NCBI GenBank assembly: GCA_013373545.1
Contig: JABXHQ010000182.1
Coordinates: 1-37,281, forward strand
Source: Gammaproteobacteria bacterium
GTDB lineage: Bacteria > Pseudomonadota > Gammaproteobacteria > Enterobacterales > Kangiellaceae
Direction: 5' to 3'
DNA length: 37,281 nucleotides
A program made the position numbers and the translations under genes. Positions 14,741 through 25,063 of this stretch are shown piece after piece. The stretch's first letter is position 1. Every line of letters starts with the position of its first letter. The notes beneath the pieces were generated by a model. The model did no database searches. It was given only the letters and a program-made list of their open reading frames with translations, and was not told where the DNA came from.

Positions 14741-17029
14741 ATGACAAACGTTTTCAGGATGACAACGCTTACGGCATGTGTATTATCATCTTTGACTTTA
14801 ACCGCAGCAAAACAAGGCAATGATGTAGGCGCTACAGGATATAAAGGCGAAGATGGACTTTTCTATCAATTGCAATCAAATACGTTGCAAAAAGGCACTT
14901 CAAAAATTGATGCCAAATTACAGCAACTAGCTGCCAAAAAATCACAAGATGAATTATTGGATGTTATTATTTTTGTGAAGACAGATGCGGTTGAGAAGCA
15001 ACTAAAAGCGATCGATAAGCGCTACCAAGCACAGCTTGAAGATTTATCTAAACAATTAAAATCGATTGATCTTAAGTATCGTCCAGCCGAGTCATTATCG
15101 GAAAAACAAGAGCAAGAATTCATGCAGTCAAAAGCCGCAATGATGACGGCACAAGATAAGCAAGTAGCGCGTGCGACAAAAAAAGAACTAGATGATATTC
15201 GTGATCAAGCTCGTCAAGAAAAAGCTAAGTTAGTAGAGCAAATCGCACAAAATAAAATGCGAGAGATTTCCGATTTAGTGCGCGCAAATGGTGGAAAAAT
15301 TCAAAATCAAACGGCATTGAACTCTGCTGTTGGTGCGCAGGTTTCTGCAGCGATGCTTGAACAAATTGCTAACTACCCTGCGGTTACTTTTATTACCGTG
15401 GATGCCAAACCTGATTATGAAGTCAATGTGAGTGTGCCATCGGCGCGCTACAACACTTGGCATTCGGCTAATTTTGATGGTTACCCTTATGACTTTGGCG
15501 TTGTGGACACCGGTGTGCGTGAAAACCATCCGGCATTTGTGGGTAATAACTTTTGTAGTAAACCAGGCTCCTCGGTTACCGGCGATCACGGTACGCACGT
15601 AGCGGGTATCGTCATTAGTGACGATGCAACTTATAAAGGTACCGCGCCAGGAACTGATTCGGTAATTTGGGCCAACTCCGGCAATCAATCCACCACGATG
15701 AGCAATATGCAATGGATGCTTAGCGGTACTTGCCAAGGACCTGAAGTAGTTAATCATTCACTCGGTTATGGTGTTGCTGATGATACCGATTACTCGGTAA
15801 CGGATGCTTTTTATGATGCCTTTGTCCAAAACTATAATGTGATGGTGACTAAGTCTACCGGTAACTCGGGTTGGAGCGATAGTGCGCCGCGCATTACTCA
15901 CCCTGCACCTGCATACAATTTAATGGCGGTCGCGAACATGAATGATCGCAACACCACTAGTCGAACCGATGATGTGCGCTCCGGTTCATCCAGTGTTGGC
16001 CCGACACTTAACGGTCGACGTAAACCTGATATTGCTGCGCCGGGTAGCGCGATTATGTCAACTAATAGTGATTGGCAAAGTGAAGCGGACTTTATTTCAA
16101 AATCAGGTACCAGCATGGCTGCTCCACACGTCGCCGGCGCAATCATTCTAATGGAAGATGGTGGAAACCATACTGCAATGGCGCAAAAAGCGGTTTTAAT
16201 TAATACCGCTGATGCGTGGGATTCTAAGAATACCGCTACCACGTCTGATGACGGTCAAGTTTCTGGCTCGCATTGGGACAAGAGTTATGGTTGGGGATAT
16301 ATTGATATGTGGGAATCACACTACAATCGTGGTGATTACTTTGTCAGTTCGGTTATTCCACGCAACAACAATAATGTTGCGAATGACTACAAGCTGTTTA
16401 AAGGCAAAATGTATGCAAATGAAAAAGCAACTTTGGTATGGCAGCGTCGCGCAAACTTTGCGTCTGGTCCAACAGGTAATGCCTATAACTTAAGTGACTT
16501 GAACTTACGTTTATACCAAGAAGGTAGCAACGTACTCAAAGACAGCGATTTTGATGGCGATGACAATGTTCACCAAGTTGCGGCTGCCGGTACGATGGAT
16601 GCTGTTATCAAAGTGTACGCTTGGAGTAGCAGTTTTGACGGTGCATCTTCTGAATCTTTTGCACTTGCAACGGAAGAGAATTTTGCTCAAGTAACTCCGC
16701 CAAGCTTGCAGATCCCAAGTCAGTCGTTTAGTGGTACGCCTTTTACGGCTATTCCGGTTGCAGTAAAGGTGCGCAATAACGGTGGCGTCGATAGTTGTAG
16801 CGTTACGGTTACCCGCGGCAATGTGTCAGGTGTAAGCGGCCCAACAAGTGTTTCGATAGCGAGTATTGCTGACGGAGGAGAAGGGGTTGCTAACTTTAGT
16901 TTAAATGCAGCGAACGGTTCCTACTCAATTCCATTCACCGCAACAACGACTTGTTATAATGAAACGTTTACCACCAGTGGTACTATTTCATTACGTTCGC
17001 AAATCATTATCCTACCACCTTCTTTCTAA
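14741..17029 (+). CDS. Secreted S8 subtilisin-like serine protease
   Basis: This 762-residue pre-pro-protease has AAGGAG seven bases before its ATG and a signal peptide to about residue 23. Residues 60-225 form an I9-like propeptide: DVIIFVKTDAVEKQL at the start and ALNSAVGAQVSAAMLEQIANYPAVTFITVD at the end. Between them lies a long charged helical stretch (about 95-175). The catalytic triad is D256 (FGVVDTGV), H283 (GDHGTHVAG) and S458 (SGTSMAAPHVAG), with the oxyanion N375 in STGNSG. A jelly-roll-like region follows (about 530-650), then a C-terminal Ig-like domain with paired cysteines. It probably leaves the cell by type II secretion. A bidirectional terminator separates it from the convergent M28 gene. 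Confidence 0.94.
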   Translation: MTNVFRMTTLTACVLSSLTLTAAKQGNDVGATGYKGEDGLFYQLQSNTLQKGTSKIDAKLQQLAAKKSQDELLDVIIFVKTDAVEKQLKAIDKRYQAQLEDLSKQLKSIDLKYRPAESLSEKQEQEFMQSKAAMMTAQDKQVARATKKELDDIRDQARQEKAKLVEQIAQNKMREISDLVRANGGKIQNQTALNSAVGAQVSAAMLEQIANYPAVTFITVDAKPDYEVNVSVPSARYNTWHSANFDGYPYDFGVVDTGVRENHPAFVGNNFCSKPGSSVTGDHGTHVAGIVISDDATYKGTAPGTDSVIWANSGNQSTTMSNMQWMLSGTCQGPEVVNHSLGYGVADDTDYSVTDAFYDAFVQNYNVMVTKSTGNSGWSDSAPRITHPAPAYNLMAVANMNDRNTTSRTDDVRSGSSSVGPTLNGRRKPDIAAPGSAIMSTNSDWQSEADFISKSGTSMAAPHVAGAIILMEDGGNHTAMAQKAVLINTADAWDSKNTATTSDDGQVSGSHWDKSYGWGYIDMWESHYNRGDYFVSSVIPRNNNNVANDYKLFKGKMYANEKATLVWQRRANFASGPTGNAYNLSDLNLRLYQEGSNVLKDSDFDGDDNVHQVAAAGTMDAVIKVYAWSSSFDGASSESFALATEENFAQVTPPSLQIPSQSFSGTPFTAIPVAVKVRNNGGVDSCSVTVTRGNVSGVSGPTSVSIASIADGGEGVANFSLNAANGSYSIPFTATTTCYNETFTTSGTISLRSQIIILPPSF

Positions 17030-17035
17030 GGGAAA

Positions 17036-17061
17036 AGAAGCTCAGCACTCGCTGAGCTTCT
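17036..17061. terminator. Bidirectional terminator between the S8 and M28 protease genes
   Basis: An 11-bp perfect stem (AGAAGCTCAGC / GCTGAGCTTCT) with a 4-nt loop starts 6 bp after the S8 stop codon and 12 bp from the convergent M28 stop codon. T-rich sequence follows on the plus strand and TTTTCCC on the minus strand, so it can serve both genes. Confidence 0.85.
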
Positions 17062-17073
17062 ACTCTTTCTGGG

Positions 17074-18957
17074 TTATGGTTGAGCGGTTATGGTCAAGGT
17101 AATTCCGGATGAAGCTGAGTAACCACGAACTCCGATATACCAAACCTCATTCGCCGGTGCATTGATTGCACAAGTTTCATCATTTCCCCAACGATAAGGT
17201 CGACAATCATAACTCGAAGTGGTTGGTTGACTACCGCGGCGAACATACAGATCGGCATCGCCACTACCACCACTGGTGGTCACATTGAGAGAAGTGTATC
17301 CTGCCGTTAGATCAACACTGTAAAATTGCCATTGGCCTTGAGCCACTTCAATATTACTGTAGGTCTCACTAATCGGATCCGGTCCGCTACCGCCGTCATC
17401 GCTCGTATAGGATCCAAGTAAGGTAACGCCACTAAAATCTGAATAAGCTTTTACCCGAACATAATAGGTTCCACCACTATTTGTTCCACTGCAGCTTTCA
17501 TTGTTGCCATTGCGATAAGGGCGGCAATCGTAAGTGGAATCAGTTGGGGCAGCTCCAAAGCGGACGTACAGATCGGCATCACCGGTGCCACCACTAATAG
17601 CGAAGTTAATATTCGTTGCACCGCTGGGAACTTCCATGGTGTAAATCACATCACTTCCCCGTGCAACGGCCAATCCAGTTACCGGAATATCGTTTTGTAA
17701 TACTTTTTCCGGTGGTGGTTGAATAGTTCCTTGCTTGGCTAGCTCGGCGATATAAGCCACCGACAGTTTGGCAAAATTAAATGAATGAGCAGAGTCGAAA
17801 GTGTTGTCATTCGCCGTATGTATCCGGCTGTTAGAATCATTCATATTGCTCTCAAAAGGAATCGACGCCGCAAAGCCTTGATTATGCCACGAGGCATGAT
17901 CGGAGCAGCCATAGCCACAGCGACTGGTACCGTAAACAATCGAAGGAAAATAAGTATCGAGTAACTGCATCATAAAGTTATTTTGAGCCGCGTTGGTGTA
18001 GTCGGTCATAAAGACAATATCACGCGAAGGAGTGCCCTTATTGCCGGTCATATCAAACTGCGCAACGCCAATAACATTGATGCCGTTATTCTTGAACGAT
18101 TGAGCTATGGCTTGCGAACCACGTAACCCGACTTCTTCCGCCGCATAGCCCATAAACTTAACCGTTCGCGCTGGTTTATAACCGCTAGCAACCATTGCTC
18201 GCAATGACTCGGTAGCAACGGCTATTCCCGACGCATTATCATCCATCCCGGGGGCGCGGCCAGTTGAAGCTTGGCGTGAATTTATTGAGTCAAGGTGACC
18301 ACCAACTATCACGACTTCATCGGGCAAAGATGTCCCGACAACTGTGGCAATAACAGAAGGTTGTGCCCAACTATGATTAAAAAACTCAACAGTGATATCG
18401 GAGCGACTTTGCGCAATGGATTCCCATTCTTGCTTGATCCAAGTGGCGGCATCAACGCCTGACTGTTGCGTGTAATAACGGTTATTGTAACTACTCAAAC
18501 TATTAACCGTGGCAGTAAGATTGGCCGCTGAAAGTTCACTGACCAGTTGTTGCACCCCTTGCGGGTTGTCGATGGAATAGTCGACCAACTGCATATCGGG
18601 GTTGCCTTGCAACTCTGCATAGGCAATCGCATCTTGCTCGCTTTGATGATAGAAAAAACCACCACAGCGATTGAATGCATCATGCATCCAATGACTTAGT
18701 TGTGGAATTTTTTCATTTTTAATTTGTGCAATGACAAAGTCTTTATTCGCTAAGTTTTTATGCTTAACAAAATTGAGTTCAAACTGCTCAAGCTTATTTT
18801 GCTCGGACGCCACGACATCTTTTCCAATAGTTATCCAACCATAAGGTTGTTCGTTTGAAAGTGAGTCAATTGGACCATGTTGGTGGGGCTTTGCGTTTAA
18901 ATTAATTGCCAAAAAACAGCTGACAACTAACAAACTTGATGTTGTTAATTGTTTCAT
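17074..18957 (-). CDS. Secreted M28 zinc aminopeptidase with two PPC domains
   Basis: This 627-residue protein has a signal peptide to about residue 22 and AGGTGA before the ATG. The catalytic domain (about 150-405) matches the Aeromonas/Vibrio leucine aminopeptidase: zinc ligands H221 (GGHLDS), D240 (GMDDNASG), E275 and general base E274 (YAAEEVGLRGS), D302 (FDMTGN) and H380 (RIHTANDN). A disulfide-like C347/C351 pair lies in RCGYGCSDHASWH. It should remove N-terminal amino acids from peptides outside the cell. Two pre-peptidase C-terminal (PPC) domains follow at about 435-520 and 535-627, each with [15 protein letters not shown] and YSxxSG motifs. These are nearly the same as the pair on the neighbouring M4 protease. 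The M4 gene is 70 bp upstream on the same strand, suggesting co-transcription. Confidence 0.95.
   Translation of the reverse strand: MKQLTTSSLLVVSCFLAINLNAKPHQHGPIDSLSNEQPYGWITIGKDVVASEQNKLEQFELNFVKHKNLANKDFVIAQIKNEKIPQLSHWMHDAFNRCGGFFYHQSEQDAIAYAELQGNPDMQLVDYSIDNPQGVQQLVSELSAANLTATVNSLSSYNNRYYTQQSGVDAATWIKQEWESIAQSRSDITVEFFNHSWAQPSVIATVVGTSLPDEVVIVGGHLDSINSRQASTGRAPGMDDNASGIAVATESLRAMVASGYKPARTVKFMGYAAEEVGLRGSQAIAQSFKNNGINVIGVAQFDMTGNKGTPSRDIVFMTDYTNAAQNNFMMQLLDTYFPSIVYGTSRCGYGCSDHASWHNQGFAASIPFESNMNDSNSRIHTANDNTFDSAHSFNFAKLSVAYIAELAKQGTIQPPPEKVLQNDIPVTGLAVARGSDVIYTMEVPSGATNINFAISGGTGDADLYVRFGAAPTDSTYDCRPYRNGNNESCSGTNSGGTYYVRVKAYSDFSGVTLLGSYTSDDGGSGPDPISETYSNIEVAQGQWQFYSVDLTAGYTSLNVTTSGGSGDADLYVRRGSQPTTSSYDCRPYRWGNDETCAINAPANEVWYIGVRGYSASSGITLTITAQP
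17077..17646 (-). repeat. Tandem PPC-domain cassette of the M28 gene
   Basis: This segment encodes the two PPC domains of the aminopeptidase. At protein level it is strikingly similar to the cassette at 19031-19606, and the DNA also aligns by eye over long stretches. Within one gene the two domains are less alike than corresponding domains across genes. That means the pair moved, or was homogenised, as a unit. Confidence 0.75.
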
Positions 18958-18982
18958 AAGTCACCTGGAATGAGTTAGAGAA

Positions 18983-19007
18983 GCAGAGGAACTTAAGGTT
19001 CCTCTGC
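18983..19007 (-). terminator. Hairpin between the M4 and M28 protease genes
   Basis: The arms GCAGAGGAAC and GTTCCTCTGC form a perfect 10-bp stem with a 5-nt TTAAG loop, placed 20 bp after the M4 stop and 25 bp before the M28 start. The sequence after it on the minus strand is TTCTCT, a weak U-tract. It may attenuate readthrough into the aminopeptidase gene or protect the 3' end of the M4 message. Confidence 0.6.
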
Positions 19008-19027
19008 AAGGATTGTTACTGTCGGTA

Positions 19028-21214
<2,187 letters not shown>

Positions 21215-21428
21215 TTACCTTTTATTAGATTTATATCGCTGATACAGCTTTATTTCGCGATGTCATTATTTACAGTCATGACGACGACGGAGGCTGTCTT
21301 TTGGTCCAAGAAAAGAGCCTCTTGTCATGCGATTTAAAGCATCTAGGTGCACCTATGACGCAGCTCAGAGCATAGAAATTAACCAGCTGATCTACAAATA
21401 GTTTTTGGCAATTTGATGAAGAATAGAG

Positions 21429-21442
21429 CGTTAATATTAACG
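21429..21442. promoter_or_regulatory. 14-bp perfect palindrome in the protease/receptor intergenic region
   Basis: CGTTAATATTAACG is a perfect palindrome, 220 bp upstream of the M4 protease start and 458 bp upstream of the receptor start. Symmetry and A+T-rich core suit a dimeric repressor or activator site. No assigned regulator recognises it from sequence alone. Confidence 0.35.
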
Positions 21443-21719
21443 ATTATTCGAGATAATGAGTCGGAGCTCCGCATCTGGATATAAATATCTCAGATTGATT
21501 GCGCGAATATTCAACAGTTCGGAGTGGCGAACGAATGACCTAAGTGTGAAATCTTGCCGCAGTTGTATAGTCGATTTGGTTATGTTCCGGCGAATTTTTC
21601 AGTGTCCGTGAGTCAGAGTCTTAATCGAGTGTGCTCAAGCGAATCGTCTGGGCTTGGTGATTGAGCGCGCCTAGCTTGGATAGATATTTCTAACTATCTG
21701 AAATATATAAGAATAATTT

Positions 21720-21748
21720 AATCGCTAAGCGCAGATTTAGCGATTTTT
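21720..21748 (+). terminator. Terminator-like hairpin in the gap upstream of the TonB receptor
   Basis: AATCGCTAA (21720-21728) and TTAGCGATT (21737-21745) form a perfect 9-bp stem around an 8-nt loop, followed by three more T residues to give a run of five. It has the form of a weak intrinsic terminator pointing toward the receptor gene, although no annotated transcript ends there. A small RNA or attenuated leader ending here would explain it. Confidence 0.45.
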
Positions 21749-21843
21749 CTCGATCTGAATCTCGCATTAAGATCAAGGGTAATAATACCTTATATCTAAA
21801 TTTGAGTTTGTTTTTCGAGCTGTATAAAATCCGCGCAATTTTT

Positions 21844-21865
21844 TAAAAGTCCTATTTGACTTTTA
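21844..21865 (+). promoter_or_regulatory. Hairpin in the TonB receptor 5' leader
   Basis: TAAAAGTC and GACTTTTA form a perfect 8-bp stem with a 6-nt CTATTT loop. It begins 16 bp after the putative -10 box and ends 22 bp before the AAAGGAAA ribosome site, so it would lie at the very 5' end of the mRNA. That placement fits a stability element or a protein-binding leader. Confidence 0.5.
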
Positions 21866-21899
21866 CCTTTTAAATCCAGTCTGTAACAAAGGAAACATC

Positions 21900-24500
21900 A
21901 TGTCTTACTCTTTTCCAAGAAATCGTCTTGCGGTGGTCATTGCCGGTGCAATTGCCAGTCAGTTTATTGCTAACCCTAATGCTATGGCCGCTTCTGAAGC
22001 GAATGCTGCTAACAAGCAAGATAAAATCATTATCACCGGTTCGCGGATTAAGCGTACTGAAGTTGAAGGGGCTGCCACTGTTATCAGCATGACTTCGGAA
22101 GAAATGCAGCAACAGGGTTTTACCACCTTGTATGAAGCGCTAAGCTCGGTTACTTCAGCAACCGGTAGCTTTGTCGGTGAGCAATATGCAGGTGGCTTCC
22201 AGCCGAATGCACAGGCGGTTAACTTTCGTGGTTTAGGTGCCGGACGCACGCTATATTTGCTCGATGGTAAGCGTATTGCTGACTATCCAGCTCCTTACAA
22301 CGGCCAAAGTAACTTTGTTAACTTGTCTCACATTCCATTGGCGATGGTTGAGCGGGTTGAAATTATGGCCGGTGGTGCATCGGCAATTTACGGCTCTGAC
22401 GCAATGGCCGGTGTGGTCAATATTATTACGCGTTCTAACCTTGATAACTCAACACTGAGTGTACGCTTTGGTGATACCAAACGCGGTGGCGGCGAAAATA
22501 CGCGCTTGCAATGGTTTGGCGGTAAAGTCGGTAAAGGTTTTGAGAACTTATGGGCGCTAGAATTTAAACAAAAAGAAGCTGTAACCGGTGCCGACCGAGA
22601 GTATGTAGGTGAGCGTCGTTTGCAAACTACTTACGCGTTAACCGATTACTTTAACACTGGTAACCCAGAAACCACCGCTGATGTGTGCGCGCAGTTTACC
22701 TTTCAATATCGAGAAGATAACAACGGTAGCTACTGTGTTGGCTATCCAGACCGAATGAAGACTTTAGCCAACGAGCGCGAAGGTTGGAATTTATTTGATC
22801 GCATCACTTTCGAGCAAGGCGATTATGACGAGTTGTATTTAGAGCTACACTTGTGGCAGCAAACCGCGCATAGCAATAGTGGTCCTTTGTTCTTCCAAAC
22901 AGAGCGTCCTGTTGCCGTTGTTGATGATCAATTTAACTTGGTTGAACTATTCGAATATGCTCGTTATTTCTCAGCCAGTGAATTTTCGGATACTGATGCT
23001 GAACACAAAGAGTATGGCGCAGATATCCAAATTGGATTTAAAGGATTCACCAATACTTATCATGACTATGAAATCAGTTTATCTCATAGCTTTCAAAATT
23101 CTGAAGACCGTTTAAACCTGTTAAAAGAAGAAGCTGTGACGGAGTTCTTCTTAGGTGAATACTTAGGTTTAAACTCTATCAATAATGTGCCGGTAGATGT
23201 TTACACGAATACCGATATGACGCGTTTAGATCGTCCTCTAACCGAAGCTGAAATGGATCAGATTATTGGTGAAGACTTATCGAAACTTGATAGCTCGATT
23301 ACCACATTATCGTTCACTTTATCCGGTGATATGTTTGACTTAGGTGATAGCAGCGTGCAATTTGCGGCGGTCGTTGAAGCTAGTAAAAAGAGCTATGAAA
23401 TTGACTTGCACCCACGCACATTAGATACCACGGGTGAAGGTTGGTACGGCCGCACAGGAACCGAAGGTAAAGGTTCACGTACTAGCTACGGCGCTGGCTT
23501 AGAAACATTGTGGCCGATAACGGATAACTTGAAGTTGACGCTTGCTGGTCGTTACGACAAATACGATGATCAAACAGCCGTTGATGACGCATGGACATAC
23601 AATATTGGACTAGAGTATCGACCAACCGATTCATTATTAATTCGTTCGACTTCAAGTAGCAACTTCCGTGCTCCGGATATGCACTTAGTCTACGCCAACT
23701 CGGGTGGTGCTTTCTATCCTGGAACGGATGTTTATGCGATTACCAGTGGTAGCTTAGAGCTCGAAGAAGAAACGGGCACATCGCACACTTTAGGCGTTGT
23801 GTATGAGCCAATGGATAATCTGTCTTTATCAGTTGATCTCTACCAGTTAGAGTTAGATGGTTTGGTTGAGTTTGAAAACCCGATCGCACTGCGCAATGAT
23901 TTTGTGCTGTGTCAAACCGATGCTGCGTTTGCTGCGGATAATCCTGAATTGTGTTTAATGGTGAACGATCGTGTTAGTTTTGCTAATGGCATCTTTACGG
24001 TTGAAACTTATCCGGTAAATACCTCTTACCAAAAGCAACGTGGTATTGACTCAAGCATGCGCTATCGTCTCGAAGCAGGTGGTGCGGGTGTCTTTACTTT
24101 CACCGCTAACCACACCAACGTATTGGACAGTGAAAAACAACCATTTGTTGGCGCTGAAGTTGACACGAACTGGCGTAATAATCGCTTTAACAACGATTTG
24201 CGCAGCCGTTTCCGCAGCAGTGTAAACTGGGAACTTAGCGATTGGCGAGTGACCTTAATGAGTAACCGCCTCGGAACGATCAGCAGCTTTGATAGTTCTG
24301 AACGTTTAGACTCATGGACCACTTACAACTTAACCGCAGGCTACACCTTCGATTCTAATTTAACGCTTGAGGTTATTATTAATAACTTAACCGATGAGTA
24401 TCCGCGATTAGAAAATACCGGCGTATGGCCTTACTTCAACCATCAGCATTACAATGCAATGGGACGCGCTTGGTCGGTTGAAGCTCGCTTAGAGTTTTAA
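21900..24500 (+). CDS. TonB-dependent outer-membrane receptor
   Basis: This 866-residue receptor has a signal peptide cut near residue 31 (NAMAAS). A TonB-box-like IIITGSRIKR follows at about 43-52, then the plug domain (about 55-180) with LSSVTSATGSF, VNFRGLGAGRTLYLLDGKR and MVERVEIMAGGASAIYGSDAMAGVVNIITR. The rest is a 22-strand barrel ending in the outer-membrane terminal phenylalanine (VEARLEF). No FecA-type N-terminal signalling domain is present. AAAGGAAA precedes the ATG. The ligand is unknown: the plug style is shared by many receptors of Alteromonas-like bacteria that import glycans, peptides or metal chelates. Its place among secreted peptidases and 5-oxoprolinase favours a peptide-derived substrate, but this is inference. 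A strong terminator follows. Confidence 0.94.
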   Translation: MSYSFPRNRLAVVIAGAIASQFIANPNAMAASEANAANKQDKIIITGSRIKRTEVEGAATVISMTSEEMQQQGFTTLYEALSSVTSATGSFVGEQYAGGFQPNAQAVNFRGLGAGRTLYLLDGKRIADYPAPYNGQSNFVNLSHIPLAMVERVEIMAGGASAIYGSDAMAGVVNIITRSNLDNSTLSVRFGDTKRGGGENTRLQWFGGKVGKGFENLWALEFKQKEAVTGADREYVGERRLQTTYALTDYFNTGNPETTADVCAQFTFQYREDNNGSYCVGYPDRMKTLANEREGWNLFDRITFEQGDYDELYLELHLWQQTAHSNSGPLFFQTERPVAVVDDQFNLVELFEYARYFSASEFSDTDAEHKEYGADIQIGFKGFTNTYHDYEISLSHSFQNSEDRLNLLKEEAVTEFFLGEYLGLNSINNVPVDVYTNTDMTRLDRPLTEAEMDQIIGEDLSKLDSSITTLSFTLSGDMFDLGDSSVQFAAVVEASKKSYEIDLHPRTLDTTGEGWYGRTGTEGKGSRTSYGAGLETLWPITDNLKLTLAGRYDKYDDQTAVDDAWTYNIGLEYRPTDSLLIRSTSSSNFRAPDMHLVYANSGGAFYPGTDVYAITSGSLELEEETGTSHTLGVVYEPMDNLSLSVDLYQLELDGLVEFENPIALRNDFVLCQTDAAFAADNPELCLMVNDRVSFANGIFTVETYPVNTSYQKQRGIDSSMRYRLEAGGAGVFTFTANHTNVLDSEKQPFVGAEVDTNWRNNRFNNDLRSRFRSSVNWELSDWRVTLMSNRLGTISSFDSSERLDSWTTYNLTAGYTFDSNLTLEVIINNLTDEYPRLENTGVWPYFNHQHYNAMGRAWSVEARLEF

Positions 24501-24516
24501 TCCGCTAGCTTGAATG

Positions 24517-24543
24517 AAAAGGCCCTTTTAAAGGGCCTTTTTT
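24517..24543. terminator. Bidirectional intrinsic terminator after the TonB receptor
   Basis: A 12-bp G+C-cored stem built on GGCCC/GGGCC is flanked by A-runs and T-runs, so it works in both directions. It lies 16 bp past the receptor stop and touches the TAA of the convergent lipoprotein gene. Confidence 0.93.
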
Positions 24544-25042
24544 ATTTCTGCTTGGCTAGCTCAGATTTAACGTCCAATAATAATTTTTCAGTTAACAGTG
24601 TTAATGCCGTGTCTTTGGCATTGCAACCATTACAAGCTTTCTGGGCATTGTATTGAGTGGCTTCGACCTCATAAACTTTGTTCAGTAACGACTTGCCATC
24701 AAGCTCCAATAAATAATGAACTTTAGCTTGCAGTGGCCACTCGCTAGCACCTTCACTGATATACACAAAGGTGATACGCAGCGTGTTAAGCTCACCCGCA
24801 ATATCTTGTCCGTCACCCACATATTCGATTGCCTTGAAGAGCTGCTGACTATTGAGCGATTGTTCAACTTGTTTGCCATGACGCTGTCGCAATGCGCGAT
24901 CATTGACTCGCTTTGAAGCGGCTGAAGTGAAAACTTTTAACGTAGTCTGGCTAAACTTGGTGTCCGTTGAATTGCTTTTATTGCTGGCACAACCGGCGAT
25001 AAGCACGAGCGCAAAAAAAAGAGTAATTAAACGTAAGTTCAT
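24542..25042 (-). CDS. Small lipoprotein of unknown function
   Basis: This 166-residue protein has a clear lipobox LIAGC with the lipidated cysteine at residue 18, and serine/lysine at the following positions rather than an aspartate, so outer-membrane sorting is likely. The mature part has no catalytic motif that I recognise. It alternates short beta strands (LNTLRITFVYISEG, LQAKVHYLLELDG) with a C-terminal helix and includes a C-x2-C pair in KACNGCNAKD. The gene begins 21 bp after the 5-oxoprolinase stop on the same strand and may be its operon partner. I would not assign a role. Confidence 0.75.
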   Translation of the reverse strand: MNLRLITLFFALVLIAGCASNKSNSTDTKFSQTTLKVFTSAASKRVNDRALRQRHGKQVEQSLNSQQLFKAIEYVGDGQDIAGELNTLRITFVYISEGASEWPLQAKVHYLLELDGKSLLNKVYEVEATQYNAQKACNGCNAKDTALTLLTEKLLLDVKSELAKQK

Positions 25043-25063
25043 GTGGATTCCTTGTTAGTTATA

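Noticed and set aside
15275-15757. A 160-codon open frame on the minus strand
   Set aside because: It lies wholly inside the S8 protease gene on the opposite strand, has no ribosome site and no recognisable domain; it is a shadow of the real gene.
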